Under the pieces are notes generated by a model, which had not been told where the DNA came from, made no database searches, and saw only the letters and a list, made by a program, of their open reading frames with translations. Source: Streptomyces ambofaciens ATCC 23877 (lineage in GTDB: Bacteria > Actinomycetota > Actinomycetes > Streptomycetales > Streptomycetaceae). Taken from it: a DNA stretch of 64,000 bases. The stretch lies in contig NZ_CP012382.1 in the NCBI RefSeq assembly GCF_001267885.1, forward strand, positions 3,273,001 to 3,337,000, in the 5' to 3' direction. A program made the translations under genes and the position numbers. Positions 23,480 to 36,048 of the stretch are shown here, one piece after another; within the stretch, counting starts at the first letter, position 1; each line of letters begins with the position of its first letter.

Positions 23480-24573
23480 ATCTTGGCGTCGCGCATCATG
23501 CGCTCGACCGGGTAGTCACGGGTGTAGCCGTAGCCGCCGAGGAGCTGGACCGCGTCGGTGGTGACCTCCATGGCCACGTCGGAGGCGAAGCACTTGGCGG
23601 CGGCTCCCTGGAAGGTCAGGTCGCCGTCCCCCCGCTCCGACTTGGCGGCCGCGGCGTAGGTCAGCTGCCGGGCGGCCTCGATCTTCATGGCCATGTCGGC
23701 GAGCATGAACTGGATGCCCTGGAAGTCGGCGATCGGCTTGCCGAACTGCTTGCGCTCCTTGACGTAGCCCTTGGCGTAGTCGAGCGCGCCCTGGGCGATG
23801 CCGAGGGCCTGGGCGGCGATGGTGATGCGGGTGTGGTCCAGCGTCTTCATCGCCGTGGCGAAGCCGGTGCCCTCCTCGCCGATCATGCGGTCGGCGGGGA
23901 TGCGGACGTTGTCGAGGTAGACCTCGCGGGTCGGCGAGCCCTTGATGCCGAGCTTCTTCTCCGGGGCGCCGAAGGAGACGCCCTCGTCGGACTTCTCGAC
24001 GACGAAGGCGGAGATGCCCTTGGAGCGCTTGGTGGGGTCGGTCACGGCCATCACCGTGTAGAACTCCGACTCGCCCGCGTTGGTGATCCAGCGCTTGACG
24101 CCGTTGAGCACCCAGAAGTCGCCGTCGCGCACGGCCTTGGTCTTCATGCCGGCCGCGTCGGAGCCCGCGTCGGGCTCGGAGAGGCAGTAGGAGAACATGC
24201 CCTCGCCCTTGGCGAGCGGCGCCATGTACTTCTTCTTCAGCTCCTCGGAGCCGGAGAGGATCACCGGCAGGGAGCCGAGCTTGTTCACCGCCGGGATGAG
24301 GGACGAGGACGCGCAGACGCGGGCGACCTCCTCGATGACGATCACCGTGGCGAGGGCGTCGGCGCCCGCGCCGCCGTACTCCTCGGGCACGTGCACCGCG
24401 TGGAGGTCGTTCGCGGTGAGGGCGTCGAGGGCCTCGCGCGGGAAGCGGGCCTCCTCGTCCACCGCGGCGGCGTGCGGCGCGATCTTCGCCTCGGCCAGGG
24501 AGCGGACGGCGTCCCGGAGCATGTCGTGCTCCTCGGACGGGCGGTACAGGTCGAAATCAGCCGATCCGGCCAA
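23416..24573 (-). CDS. Acyl-CoA dehydrogenase
   Basis: A 385-residue FAD flavoenzyme performing the first oxidation step of acyl-CoA breakdown. N-terminal helical domain ([25 protein letters not shown]), FAD/substrate region [19 protein letters not shown] and [18 protein letters not shown], C-terminal helices with the family signature [34 protein letters not shown]; the catalytic Glu is in IYEGTN. The last 20 codons are supplied by an integrative element; the protein is full length. The start is TTG 24571-24573, which gives a family-like N-terminus, though its ribosome site is weak. Neighbours (thioesterase across the element) suggest fatty acid or branched acyl catabolism. Confidence 0.9.
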   Translation of the reverse strand: [385 protein letters not shown]

Positions 24574-24610
24574 GGTCTCTCACGCTCCAAAACGCTGTGA
24601 TGCTGGGCAC

Positions 24611-24630
24611 GCTAACTACCGTTAAGTAAC
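24611..24630. promoter_or_regulatory. Possible TetR-type operator upstream of the dehydrogenase
   Basis: GCTAACTACCGTTAAGTAAC is a partly palindromic AT-richer block (six of ten positions per half-site match) in the divergent promoter region of the dehydrogenase and the UDP-glucose dehydrogenase. TetR proteins commonly control such genes. Assignment is tentative. Confidence 0.3.
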
Positions 24631-24753
24631 CCAAATTTTAGGGCCCGCCCGCGCTCGTGGATAGGTGAGCTAGGCGACAGCCGCCGGAGGGGTCCGGCCC
24701 GTGCCCCGGATATGCTCGGGCGCGCACCTGTGCCGTACACCTCTGGAGCACCC

Positions 24754-26097
24754 ATGGCCCTCAAGATCACCGTGATCGGTACCGGCTATCTCGGCGCGAC
24801 CCATGCCGCCGCCATGGCCGAGCTCGGTTTCGAGGTGCTGGGCCTGGACGTGGTGCCCGAGAAGATCGAGATGCTCCAGCGGGGCCAGGTCCCGATGTAC
24901 GAGCCCGGTCTGGAGGAGCTGCTGGGCCGGCACGTCGCCGGCATCGAGGGGTCCACCGGCCGGCTGCGCTTCACCACCGACTTCGCCGAGGTCGCGGCCT
25001 TCGGCGACGTGCACTTCCTGTGCGTGAACACGCCGCAGAAGCACGGCGAGTACGCCTGCGACATGTCCTACGTCGACTCCGCGCTGGCCTCGCTCGCGCC
25101 GCATCTGACGGGCCCCGCGCTCGTCGTCGGCAAGTCGACCGTGCCGGTGGGCTCCGCGGACCGGCTGGCGGCCTACCTCGCGGCGCACGCTCCGGCCGGT
25201 GACGAGGCCGAGCTGGCCTGGAACCCCGAGTTCCTGCGGGAGGGCCTCGCCGTCCAGGACACGCTGCACCCCGACCGGATCGTGGTCGGCGTGCGCAGCG
25301 AGCGGGCCGAGAAGCTGCTGCGCGAGGTGTACGCCACGCCGGTGGCGGAGGGCTCGCCCTTCGTCGTGACCGACTTCCCGACCGCCGAGCTGGTGAAGAC
25401 CTCCGCCAACTCCTTCCTCGCCACCAAGATCTCCTTCATCAACGCGATGGCGGAGGTGTGCGAGGCCGCCGACGGCGACGTGGCCAAGCTGGCCGAGGCG
25501 ATCGGGTACGACGACCGCATCGGCAGGAAGTTCCTGCGGGCCGGCATCGGGTTCGGCGGCGGCTGTCTGCCGAAGGACATCCGGGCGTTCATGGCGCGCG
25601 CCGGTGAGCTGGGCGCCGACCAGGCGCTGACCTTCCTGCGCGAGATCGACTCGATCAACATGCGCCAGCGCGGTCAGATGGTGGAGCTGACGCGGCAGGC
25701 GCTCGGCGGCGGCCCCTTCCTCGGCAAGCGCGTCGCGGTGCTCGGCGCCACCTTCAAGCCCGACTCGGACGACGTGCGGGACTCCCCCGCGCTGAACGTC
25801 GCCGGGCAGGTCCACCTCCAGGGCGCCCAGGTGACGGTGTACGACCCCAAGGGCATGGAGAACGCCCGGCGGCTGTTCCCGACGCTCGGCTACGCCGACT
25901 CCGCGCTGGAGGCGGTGCGGGGCGCCGACGTCGTGCTGCACCTGACGGAGTGGCGGGAGTTCCGCGAGCTGGACCCCGGGACGCTGGGCGAGGCGGTGAC
26001 GGCCCGGGTGATCCTCGACGGGCGCAACGCCCTGGACCCGCAGGCCTGGCGGAAGGCCGGCTGGACGTACCGGGCGATGGGCCGCCCGACGGCCTAG
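24754..26097 (+). CDS. ugd: UDP-glucose 6-dehydrogenase
   Basis: A 447-residue enzyme, ATG 24754 after CTGGAG. NAD-binding Rossmann motif KITVIGTGYLGATHAAAMAE at the N-terminus; VVGKSTVPVGS and WNPEFLREGLAVQD; catalytic Cys in GIGFGGGCLPKDIRAF; third domain VAVLGATFKPDSDDVRDSP. It oxidises UDP-glucose to UDP-glucuronate with two NAD+. GDP-mannose dehydrogenase is the main alternative, but the overall motifs favour UDP-glucose. The product may feed cell-surface polymers. It ends before a strong bidirectional terminator. Confidence 0.9.
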   Translation: MALKITVIGTGYLGATHAAAMAELGFEVLGLDVVPEKIEMLQRGQVPMYEPGLEELLGRHVAGIEGSTGRLRFTTDFAEVAAFGDVHFLCVNTPQKHGEYACDMSYVDSALASLAPHLTGPALVVGKSTVPVGSADRLAAYLAAHAPAGDEAELAWNPEFLREGLAVQDTLHPDRIVVGVRSERAEKLLREVYATPVAEGSPFVVTDFPTAELVKTSANSFLATKISFINAMAEVCEAADGDVAKLAEAIGYDDRIGRKFLRAGIGFGGGCLPKDIRAFMARAGELGADQALTFLREIDSINMRQRGQMVELTRQALGGGPFLGKRVAVLGATFKPDSDDVRDSPALNVAGQVHLQGAQVTVYDPKGMENARRLFPTLGYADSALEAVRGADVVLHLTEWREFRELDPGTLGEAVTARVILDGRNALDPQAWRKAGWTYRAMGRPTA

Positions 26098-26164
26098 GGG
26101 CCTGTGGCGTCGCGAGGCAGGCGCCAGTTGCCGGACAGGCTCCAGGAGCGCACGGGACGAAGGC

Positions 26165-26205
26165 GGCGCCGGTTCGGCCGAGGCTCAGTCGGCCGAAACG
26201 GCGCC
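26165..26205. terminator. Bidirectional terminator-like hairpin
   Basis: A 17-bp stem (26165-26181 with 26189-26205, one mismatch) and a 7-base loop between convergent genes. Confidence 0.75.
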
Positions 26206-26257
26206 GGTCGCATTCTGCCCCACGGGGCGCCGCCGTGGCCCGTGGGGTGCGGCCGGA

Positions 26258-26764
26258 TCACGCCCCCTTGGCGCGGTACCGGCGCATCTTGGCACGGGCT
26301 CCGCAGACCTGCATCGAGCACCAGCGGCCGCGCCCGGCCGGACTGCGGTCGTAGTACGCCCAGTGGCAGTCGGCGGCCTCGCAGGCCTTCAGCCGGGTCC
26401 AGGTGCCCGCGACCAGCGCCTCGGCGACGGCGGCGGCGACGCGGGCGGCCAGGGAGCCGTCCCGGGCCGGGGCGAGGCCGGCCGCGCCGTCGGCCGGGTC
26501 GACCGTCACCACCAGCGGGGCGGCGGCCAGCAGGTCGCCCAGCGGGGTCACCGTCCGGTGCGGCGGGTGGCCGGCGTGGGCGAGCAGGACCGCGCGCAGG
26601 GACTCGCGCAGCTCGCGCGCCCCGGACACGTCGTCCTCCGTCAGCCCCAGTGGCGCCCGCCCCTGCGGTGTGTCCAGCGCGTCGGCGCCGGTTTCGAGGT
26701 CGAGGGTGTTCACCAGCTTCTCGACCAGCCCCAGACCTCCGGGCGCGGCGGAACGCTCGTTCAT
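26258..26764 (-). CDS. CGNR zinc-finger / ABATE domain protein
   Basis: A 168-residue protein. The N-terminal ABATE-like domain begins GGLGLVEKLVNTLDLETGAD. The C-terminal finger reads LKACEAADCHWAYYDRSP, GRWCSMQVCGARAKMRRYR: four cysteines and the family R/Y residues are present, but the usual CGNR is CGAR here. Members are thought to be transcription regulators, sometimes stress related; targets are unknown. ATG 26762-26764. It is convergent with the UDP-glucose dehydrogenase. Confidence 0.8.
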   Translation of the reverse strand: MNERSAAPGGLGLVEKLVNTLDLETGADALDTPQGRAPLGLTEDDVSGARELRESLRAVLLAHAGHPPHRTVTPLGDLLAAAPLVVTVDPADGAAGLAPARDGSLAARVAAAVAEALVAGTWTRLKACEAADCHWAYYDRSPAGRGRWCSMQVCGARAKMRRYRAKGA

Positions 26765-26857
26765 ACTTGCGACGTTACCCCCGATACGGGAGCATGGAGT
26801 AACCGTTACCGGTTACCCGCGCTCTGTGGGTAACCAGCGGAACCCAAGGAGGAAGTC

Positions 26858-27229
26858 ATGGCTGTCGCCGAACTGGGTGTCGTCGTCCTCGACTGCCCCG
26901 ACCCCCATGCCCTGGCCCGCTTCTACGCCGGCGTCCTCGGCGGCACCGTCGAGGACCGGAGCGACGAGCACGACGAGTGGGTCGACCTGAACCTGCCCGG
27001 CGGGCGGAAGCTGGCCTTCCAGGGCTCCCCCGGCCACGTACCGCCGAAGTGGCCCGGTGCCGACGGGCAGCAGCAGTTCCACCTCGACCTCGACGTCGAG
27101 GACCTGGACGCGGCGGAGAAGGCCGTGCTGGAACTGGGCGCGAGGCCGCTGGACGCGGAGGACCGGGAGCGGACGTTCCGGGTTTACGCCGACCCGGCCG
27201 GGCACCCGTTCTGCCTCTGCGCCTGCTGA
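26858..27229 (+). CDS. VOC (glyoxalase/bleomycin-resistance-like) protein 1
   Basis: A 123-residue protein, ATG 26858 behind AAGGAGGAAG. Two beta-alpha-beta-beta-beta modules: VAELGVVVLDCPDPHALARF, then LAFQGSPGHVPPKWPG, QQQFHLDLDVEDLDAAEKAV and YADPAGHPFCLC. Vicinal-oxygen-chelate proteins bind a metal through His/Glu at the module ends; FHLDLDV carries the likely His. Substrate is unknown. It is 32 bp from, and clearly homologous to, the next gene. Confidence 0.85.
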   Translation: MAVAELGVVVLDCPDPHALARFYAGVLGGTVEDRSDEHDEWVDLNLPGGRKLAFQGSPGHVPPKWPGADGQQQFHLDLDVEDLDAAEKAVLELGARPLDAEDRERTFRVYADPAGHPFCLCAC

Positions 27230-27261
27230 AACCACCCCGCCCTTCTCTCAAGGAGGCCTCC

Positions 27262-27654
27262 GTGGCACCCGTGGCACGCTTCCGTTCCGTCGTCGTCGAC
27301 TGTCCCGATCCCCTGGAGCTGGCCCGCTTCTACGCGGAGGTCGGCGGGGGCGCCCCGCAGGAGGAGGATCCCGACTGGGTGGTGCTCCAGGTGCCCGGCG
27401 GGCCCAGGCTGTCCTTCCAGCGGGCCGAGGGGCTCACCCCGCCGGAGTGGCCGCGCTCGGACCGCAACGCCCAGCAGTTCCACCTCGACTTCCACGGCGG
27501 GGCGACCTGGGAGGAGATGGACGCGGCCCACGAGAAGGTGCTGTCCCTGGGCGCCCGGCCGTTGGACCTGGAGGACCGGGAGAAGAAGGACTTCATGGTG
27601 TACGCCGATCCGGCCGGGCACCCGTTCTGCCTGTGCCGGATCGAGAACCTGTGA
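27262..27654 (+). CDS. VOC (glyoxalase/bleomycin-resistance-like) protein 2
   Basis: A 130-residue tandem paralog of the preceding gene. GTG 27262 follows CAAGGAGGCC; longer frames start inside the first gene. Matching blocks: RFRSVVVDCPDPLELARFYA, LSFQRAEGLTPPEWP, QQFHLDFHGG, EEMDAAHEKVLSLGARPLD and YADPAGHPFCLC. The pair may act as a heterodimer or on related substrates. Its end nearly meets the convergent M19-like gene. Confidence 0.85.
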   Translation: MAPVARFRSVVVDCPDPLELARFYAEVGGGAPQEEDPDWVVLQVPGGPRLSFQRAEGLTPPEWPRSDRNAQQFHLDFHGGATWEEMDAAHEKVLSLGARPLDLEDREKKDFMVYADPAGHPFCLCRIENL

Positions 27655-27666
27655 CCCGGGCGGCCC

Positions 27667-28797
27667 TCAGCCGTCGAGCTCGGCGATCGTCGCCGTCGAC
27701 GGCTCCCGGCGCAGCTGGGCCGCCCGGGCGGTGAAGGCCGCACTCCGCAGCACCCGTTGGACGTTCCCCCAGGTCAGCAGGGCCACATCCGCCTCCTCCC
27801 AGCCGCGGCGCAGCAGCTCGGCGATGAGCCGGGGGTAGCAGGAGGCGTCGCCCAGCTCCAGCGGGTGGGCGGTGCCGGCGTCGTAGGTGCCGGACAGTCC
27901 GACGCCGCGCGGGCCGGCCACCGAACGGACGTGGTCGAGGTGGTCGGCGACGTCCCGGACGGTCGGGCCGGTCTGCTCGGCGGTCAGCGGCACCATGCAC
28001 AGGCCTCCGGCCGCGCCCAGCTCGACGAGCAGGTCGTCGGGGAGGTTGTCGGGGTGCGGGCGCAGGGCCCGGGCGGCGGAGCGGGTGCACAGCGCCGGCG
28101 CCTTGGACACGGCGAAGGTGCGGCGGATGGTCTCGTCGGAGGCGCCGGAGAGGTCGGCGATCACGCCGAGCCGGTTCATCTCCCGGACCACCTCCTCGCC
28201 GAACCGCGTCAGTCCGGCGCCACTGGCCCAGGTCGCTCCGGCCAGCGTGAGCACGCGCAGCCCGAGGGCGTGCAGGCTGCGCAGAATGCCGAGGCAGTCA
28301 CCGAGGGCGGCGGCGCCGGCGGGGCCCGGCAGCACGGCGACCCGGCCGCAGTTGCGGGCGTCGATGGCCTGCCCGGCGTCGTACGCCAGGCGCAGGCCCT
28401 CCGGGTGCGCCCGCACCACCGCCTTCACCAGGTCCAGCTGCTCCAGCGTGGCACCGACCGCCCGGTCGCCGTCGATGGCCTCGGGCAGGTGCAGCGACCA
28501 GAACAGCGCGCCCACGTGCCCCTCGCGGAGCCGGGGCACGTCCGTGTCGACGGAGCTCTCGCCGAGTTCCAGGTCGTACCAGGGCAGGTGCTTGAGCGCC
28601 CACGGCAGGCCGCTGTAGCCGTCGGCGACGGGATGGGCGGCCAGCACGGCGTGCGCCCGGGTCAGCGGCTCGTCGTCGGGGTCGGAGACGGGCGCGTAGG
28701 GCTCCGGCGGGAAGACCTCCGCCGGCAACGGCACGGGCAGGTCGTCTAGCTCGCCGGCCTCGGTACCGGTGTGCAGCTCGTCCTGGAGGTCTGCCAT
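27667..28797 (-). CDS. M19 dipeptidase-like protein without metal ligands (probable pseudoenzyme)
   Basis: A 376-residue protein with the overall order of renal-dipeptidase-like M19 enzymes and close similarity to the paralog at 30421-31608. Every metal-binding or catalytic position I can align is changed: [10 protein letters not shown] becomes DGYSGLPWAL; GAEGG becomes GPAGA; MTLTHND becomes LTLAGAT; DLSHVA becomes DLSGAS; FSHSSAR becomes CTRSAAR; GGDYDG becomes SGTYDA. The fold-determining residues around them are kept. It probably serves in binding or regulation. ATG 28795-28797 follows CGGAG; a GTG 12 codons upstream is possible. A MerR gene lies directly upstream on the same strand. Confidence 0.82.
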   Translation of the reverse strand: MADLQDELHTGTEAGELDDLPVPLPAEVFPPEPYAPVSDPDDEPLTRAHAVLAAHPVADGYSGLPWALKHLPWYDLELGESSVDTDVPRLREGHVGALFWSLHLPEAIDGDRAVGATLEQLDLVKAVVRAHPEGLRLAYDAGQAIDARNCGRVAVLPGPAGAAALGDCLGILRSLHALGLRVLTLAGATWASGAGLTRFGEEVVREMNRLGVIADLSGASDETIRRTFAVSKAPALCTRSAARALRPHPDNLPDDLLVELGAAGGLCMVPLTAEQTGPTVRDVADHLDHVRSVAGPRGVGLSGTYDAGTAHPLELGDASCYPRLIAELLRRGWEEADVALLTWGNVQRVLRSAAFTARAAQLRREPSTATIAELDG

Positions 28798-28899
28798 GGC
28801 GGGCTCCGTACGGTCGTCGTGCGTTACGGCCACCGTGGCACGGCGCGGAAAGGGGTTCCTGGTGGATGGGGCGTTCGGGGTACGGCGCCCCGGCGGGGC

Positions 28900-29256
28900 T
28901 CAGCCCCGGGCCGCCTCGATCACCTCGTCCAGGGTGTCCCGGGAGCGGCGCAGGTCGGCGATCATCCGGTCGATGCGGTCGCGCTCGGCGGTGAGGTCGG
29001 CGACCAGCTTCGGCGAGGCGGCGGCCGAGGGACCGCCGTCCCCGTCCCGCATGCAGGGCAGGAGCTGGGCGATCTTGTCGCTGCACAGGCCGGCCGCGTA
29101 CAGCTCCTGGATGCGGATGACCCGGTCGACCGCCGCCTCCGTGTACTCGCGGTGCCCGCCGGCCGTACGCTCGGACGCGAGCAGCCCCTGCTGCCCGTAG
29201 TAGCGCAGCGAGCGTTCACTGACGCCCGTGCGCCGGGCGAGTTCACCGATCCGCAT
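28900..29256 (-). CDS. MerR family transcriptional regulator
   Basis: A 118-residue protein. N-terminal winged helix MRIGELARRTGVSERSLRYYGQQGLL with wing GGHREYTEAAVDRVIRIQEL; C-terminal coiled coil (LVADLTAERDRIDRMIADLR) for dimerisation. The two cysteines in the effector part (AAGLCSDKIAQLLPCMRD) could be sensor residues but are not diagnostic. It diverges from the Old Yellow Enzyme gene, whose promoter has the long spacer and central dyad typical of MerR control, and precedes the M19-like pseudoenzyme by 102 bp. Confidence 0.88.
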   Translation of the reverse strand: MRIGELARRTGVSERSLRYYGQQGLLASERTAGGHREYTEAAVDRVIRIQELYAAGLCSDKIAQLLPCMRDGDGGPSAAASPKLVADLTAERDRIDRMIADLRRSRDTLDEVIEAARG

Positions 29257-29291
29257 GCGTGCATCCCCTCACCGGCGCACCGCACCGGAGC

Positions 29292-29323
29292 TTGAATCTC
29301 ACATCAGTGTCAGGTTCTAGCGT
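29292..29323 (+). promoter_or_regulatory. MerR-type promoter of the Old Yellow Enzyme gene
   Basis: TTGAAT (29292-29297) and TAGCGT (29318-29323) are separated by 20 bp, longer than normal, and the spacer contains the dyad CTCACATCAGTGTCAG (10 of 16 symmetric). The start codon is 6 nt after the -10, so the transcript is probably leaderless. Confidence 0.6.
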
Positions 29324-29329
29324 ACGGGC

Positions 29330-33283
<3,954 letters not shown>

Positions 33284-33400
33284 ACCCCTAGCGTATCGGC
33301 CGCGCGGAGCCCACCTGTTTACCGGCCGTTTCCCGGGCGGTCCCGCCCCTCGTTCCCGCCGCCCCGCGTCCGTCCGCAGGAAGATCGCGCGTCCGGGTGG

Positions 33401-33406
33401 TTAGCA
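33401..33406 (+). promoter_or_regulatory. Possible -10 element of the GtrA-like gene
   Basis: TTAGCAT at 33401-33407 contains TAGCAT, a good vegetative -10 for Streptomyces. Transcription would start near 33413, which favours ATG 33451 over ATG 33406 as the translation start. Confidence 0.4.
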
Positions 33407-33450
33407 TGAACGGATTGACGCCGAACCCACGGACGGGGGCCTGCACGACC

Positions 33451-34023
33451 ATGGGACATGGTTCCTCGGGTGCTCATACGGCTCCCCCTGCTCCCCCGGC
33501 GCCCCGGGGCGCGGTGCGGGGGCGGATCGACCGGCTGGTCCGTGAGGTCGTGAAGTTCGGCGCGGTGGGCGGCGCGGGGGTGCTGGTCAACCTCCTCGTC
33601 TTCAACTTCGTGCGGCACGTGACCGACCTCCAGGTGGTACGGGCCAGCATCGTCGCGACGATCGTCGCGATCGTCTTCAACTACCTGGGCTTCCGCTACT
33701 TCACCTACCGGGACCGCGACAAGAGCCACCGGACCCGCGAGATGTCGCTGTTCCTGGTGTTCAGCGCGGTCGGGCTGGTGATCGAGAACGGCGTGCTGTA
33801 CACGGCGACGTACGGCTTCGGCTGGGACAGCCCGCTGCAGAGCAACATCTTCAAGTTCCTCGGCATCGGCATCGGCACGCTCTTCCGCTTCTGGTCGTAC
33901 CGCAGCTGGGTCTTCCGCGCGATGCCGGCCCGCCGGCCGGTGGCGCGGGCGGAGACCTTCCTGGAGCACGAGAACCCCACGGCGGTGCCCACCACGGACG
34001 GCACCCCCGCGGCCCGCCGCTGA
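33451..34023 (+). CDS. GtrA-like membrane protein
   Basis: A 190-residue protein with four predicted transmembrane helices: KFGAVGGAGVLVNLLVFNFV, VRASIVATIVAIVFNYLGFRYF, MSLFLVFSAVGLVIENGVLY and IFKFLGIGIGTLFRFWSYRSWVF. This is the GtrA/DPMS-like fold linked to movement or anchoring of lipid-linked sugars. The conserved NYLGFRYFTYRD and FWSYRSWVF segments are present. It could cooperate with wall-glycan genes elsewhere in the window. The start is set at ATG 33451 (see promoter); ATG 33406 is in frame. Confidence 0.82.
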   Translation: MGHGSSGAHTAPPAPPAPRGAVRGRIDRLVREVVKFGAVGGAGVLVNLLVFNFVRHVTDLQVVRASIVATIVAIVFNYLGFRYFTYRDRDKSHRTREMSLFLVFSAVGLVIENGVLYTATYGFGWDSPLQSNIFKFLGIGIGTLFRFWSYRSWVFRAMPARRPVARAETFLEHENPTAVPTTDGTPAARR

Positions 34024-34049
34024 CCTGCCACCGCCTCGGGGCGGTACGG

Positions 34050-35324
34050 CTAGCGCACGGTCCCGTCCGAGTCACCGGGCGACTGCTTCGACGGCGGCGT
34101 GCGGGACAGGAAGAGGCCGAAGACCGGGGGACGGCCCTGGAGCAGCTCCAGCCGGCCACCGTCCGCCTCCGCCAGGTCCCGGGCCACGGCCAGGCCGATG
34201 CCCGTCGAGTTCCGCCCGCTGATGGCCCGCTCGAAGATCCGGGCCCCCAGGTCGCCGGGGACGCCGGCACCCTCGTCGGTGACCTCGACCACCGCCTGGT
34301 TGCCGGTCACCCTGGTCCGCAGGGCCACCGTGCCTCCCCCGTGCATCAGGGAGTTCTCGATCAGGGCGGCCAGCACCTGCGCCACCGCTCCCGGCGTGCC
34401 GACCGCCGTCAGATGCCGCTTGCCGGAGCTGACGATCGCCCGCCCCTCACTGCGGTAGGCGGGCCGCCACTCGGCGATCTGCTGCGTGATGACGTCGTCC
34501 AGTTCGAAGGTGACGGCGGAGCCGCTGCGCGGGTCGCGGGAGTTGGTCAGCAGCCGGTCCACCACGTCCGTCAGCCGTTCCACCTGCGACAGCGCGATCG
34601 TCGCCTCCTCCTTCACCGTCTCCGGCTCATCGGTGAGGGTGATCTCCTCCAGCCGCATGGACAGCGCGGTCAGCGGCGTACGGAGCTGGTGGGAGGCGTC
34701 GGCGGCCAGGCGGCGCTCGGCGGTGAGCATCCGGGCGATGCGCTCGGCGGAGGAGTCCAGCACGTCCGCGACGCGGTCCAGCTCGGGAACGCCGTAGCGC
34801 TTGTGCCGGGGACGCGGGTCGCCGGAGCCGAGGCGTTCGGCGGTCTCGGCGAGGTCGGTGAGCGGGGAGGCGAGGCGGTTGGCCTGCCGGATCGCCAGCA
34901 GTACCGCGGCGACCACCGCGAGCAGCGCCACCAGACCGATGATCAGCAGCGTCCGGCCGATCTCGCGGGTCACCGAGGAACTGGGCTCCTCGACGAGCAC
35001 CGTCTCGCCCTCCTCGCCGGTGGCCCTGCCGCGGATGACCTCACCGGTCGGCCGGCTGCCGACCTCGATGACCGTTCGGCCGGGGATGCGGATCTCGGCG
35101 TACCGGGCGTCCGCGACCTGCTCCCGCAGGAACGCCGCGTCGACCGTCCCGGTGCCGAGCAGCCGGCTGTCCACGATGCTGGCCAGCCGCACCGCCTCCA
35201 GGTCGACGCGTTCCTGGGCGGTGCTGCTGATCGTGCGGGTCTCCACGATCACGAGGGAGACGCCGAAAACGGCGATCACGACGAGCACCACGGCGAGCGT
35301 GGACTGGATCAGTCGACGGCGCAT
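34050..35324 (-). CDS. Sensor histidine kinase
   Basis: A 424-residue membrane kinase. Transmembrane helices at about residues 6-27 and 127-149 (TLLIIGLVALLAVVAAVLLA) enclose an extracellular sensor domain of about 100 residues. HAMP linker (ASPLTDLAETAERLGSGD), HisKA with phospho-acceptor in ADASHQLRTPLTALSMRLEE, HATPase with N-box LIENSLMHGGGTV, VTDEGAGVPGD and STGIGLAVARDLAEADGG. It partners the response regulator 46 bp upstream on the same strand. The stimulus is not inferable; close relatives respond to envelope stress. Confidence 0.92.
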   Translation of the reverse strand: MRRRLIQSTLAVVLVVIAVFGVSLVIVETRTISSTAQERVDLEAVRLASIVDSRLLGTGTVDAAFLREQVADARYAEIRIPGRTVIEVGSRPTGEVIRGRATGEEGETVLVEEPSSSVTREIGRTLLIIGLVALLAVVAAVLLAIRQANRLASPLTDLAETAERLGSGDPRPRHKRYGVPELDRVADVLDSSAERIARMLTAERRLAADASHQLRTPLTALSMRLEEITLTDEPETVKEEATIALSQVERLTDVVDRLLTNSRDPRSGSAVTFELDDVITQQIAEWRPAYRSEGRAIVSSGKRHLTAVGTPGAVAQVLAALIENSLMHGGGTVALRTRVTGNQAVVEVTDEGAGVPGDLGARIFERAISGRNSTGIGLAVARDLAEADGGRLELLQGRPPVFGLFLSRTPPSKQSPGDSDGTVR

Positions 35325-35370
35325 GTCCTCTTACCCGGGCCGGCCCTGCGGGCACTCGGCCCCCTCGTGC

Positions 35371-36048
35371 TCAGTTCTTCTCGAAGCGGAAGCCCACACC
35401 GCGCACGGTGGCGATGTAGCGCGGGTTCGCCGCGTCGTCCCCCAGCTTCTTGCGCAGCCAGGAGATGTGCATGTCGAGGGTCTTGGTGGAGGACCACCAG
35501 GTGGTGTCCCAGACCTCGCGCATCAGCTGGTCGCGGGTGACGACCCGGCCGGCGTCGCGCACCAGCACCCGCAGCAGGTCGAACTCCTTGGCGGTGAGCT
35601 GGAGCTCCTCCTCGCCCATCCAGGCCCGGTGCGACTCGACGTCGATGCGCACGCCGTGCGTGGCGGGCGGCTGCGGGGGCTCGACGGACCCGCGCCGCAG
35701 CAGGGCGCGGACCCGGGCGAGCAGCTCGGCGAGGCGGAAGGGCTTGGTGACGTAGTCGTCGGCGCCCGCGTCCAGACCGACGACGGTGTCCACCTCGTCG
35801 GCGCGCGCGGTCAGGATCAGGATCGGCACCGCGTGGCCCTCGGAGCGCAGCCGGCGGGCGACCTCCAGCCCGTCCATGCCCGGCAGGCCGAGGTCCAGTA
35901 CGACCAGGTCGACGCCTCCCTGCAGCCCGGCGTCGAGTGCGGTGGGTCCGTCCTCACGCACCTCGACCTCGTACCCTTCCCGGCGCAGGGCGCGGGCCAG
36001 CGGCTCCGAGATGGACGCGTCGTCCTCGGCGAGCAGTACACGGGTCAT
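35371..36048 (-). CDS. OmpR-family response regulator
   Basis: A 225-residue regulator. Receiver domain: acidic pocket LLAEDDASI, phospho-acceptor D52 in VVLDLGLPGMDG, Thr switch LILTARADEVD, Lys in DYVTKPFRLAEL. C-terminal winged helix: LQLTAKEFDLLRVLVRD, REVWDTTWWSSTKTLDMHI, PRYIATVRGVGFRFEKN. First gene of the two-component operon, with the kinase downstream. Confidence 0.94.
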   Translation of the reverse strand: MTRVLLAEDDASISEPLARALRREGYEVEVREDGPTALDAGLQGGVDLVVLDLGLPGMDGLEVARRLRSEGHAVPILILTARADEVDTVVGLDAGADDYVTKPFRLAELLARVRALLRRGSVEPPQPPATHGVRIDVESHRAWMGEEELQLTAKEFDLLRVLVRDAGRVVTRDQLMREVWDTTWWSSTKTLDMHISWLRKKLGDDAANPRYIATVRGVGFRFEKN

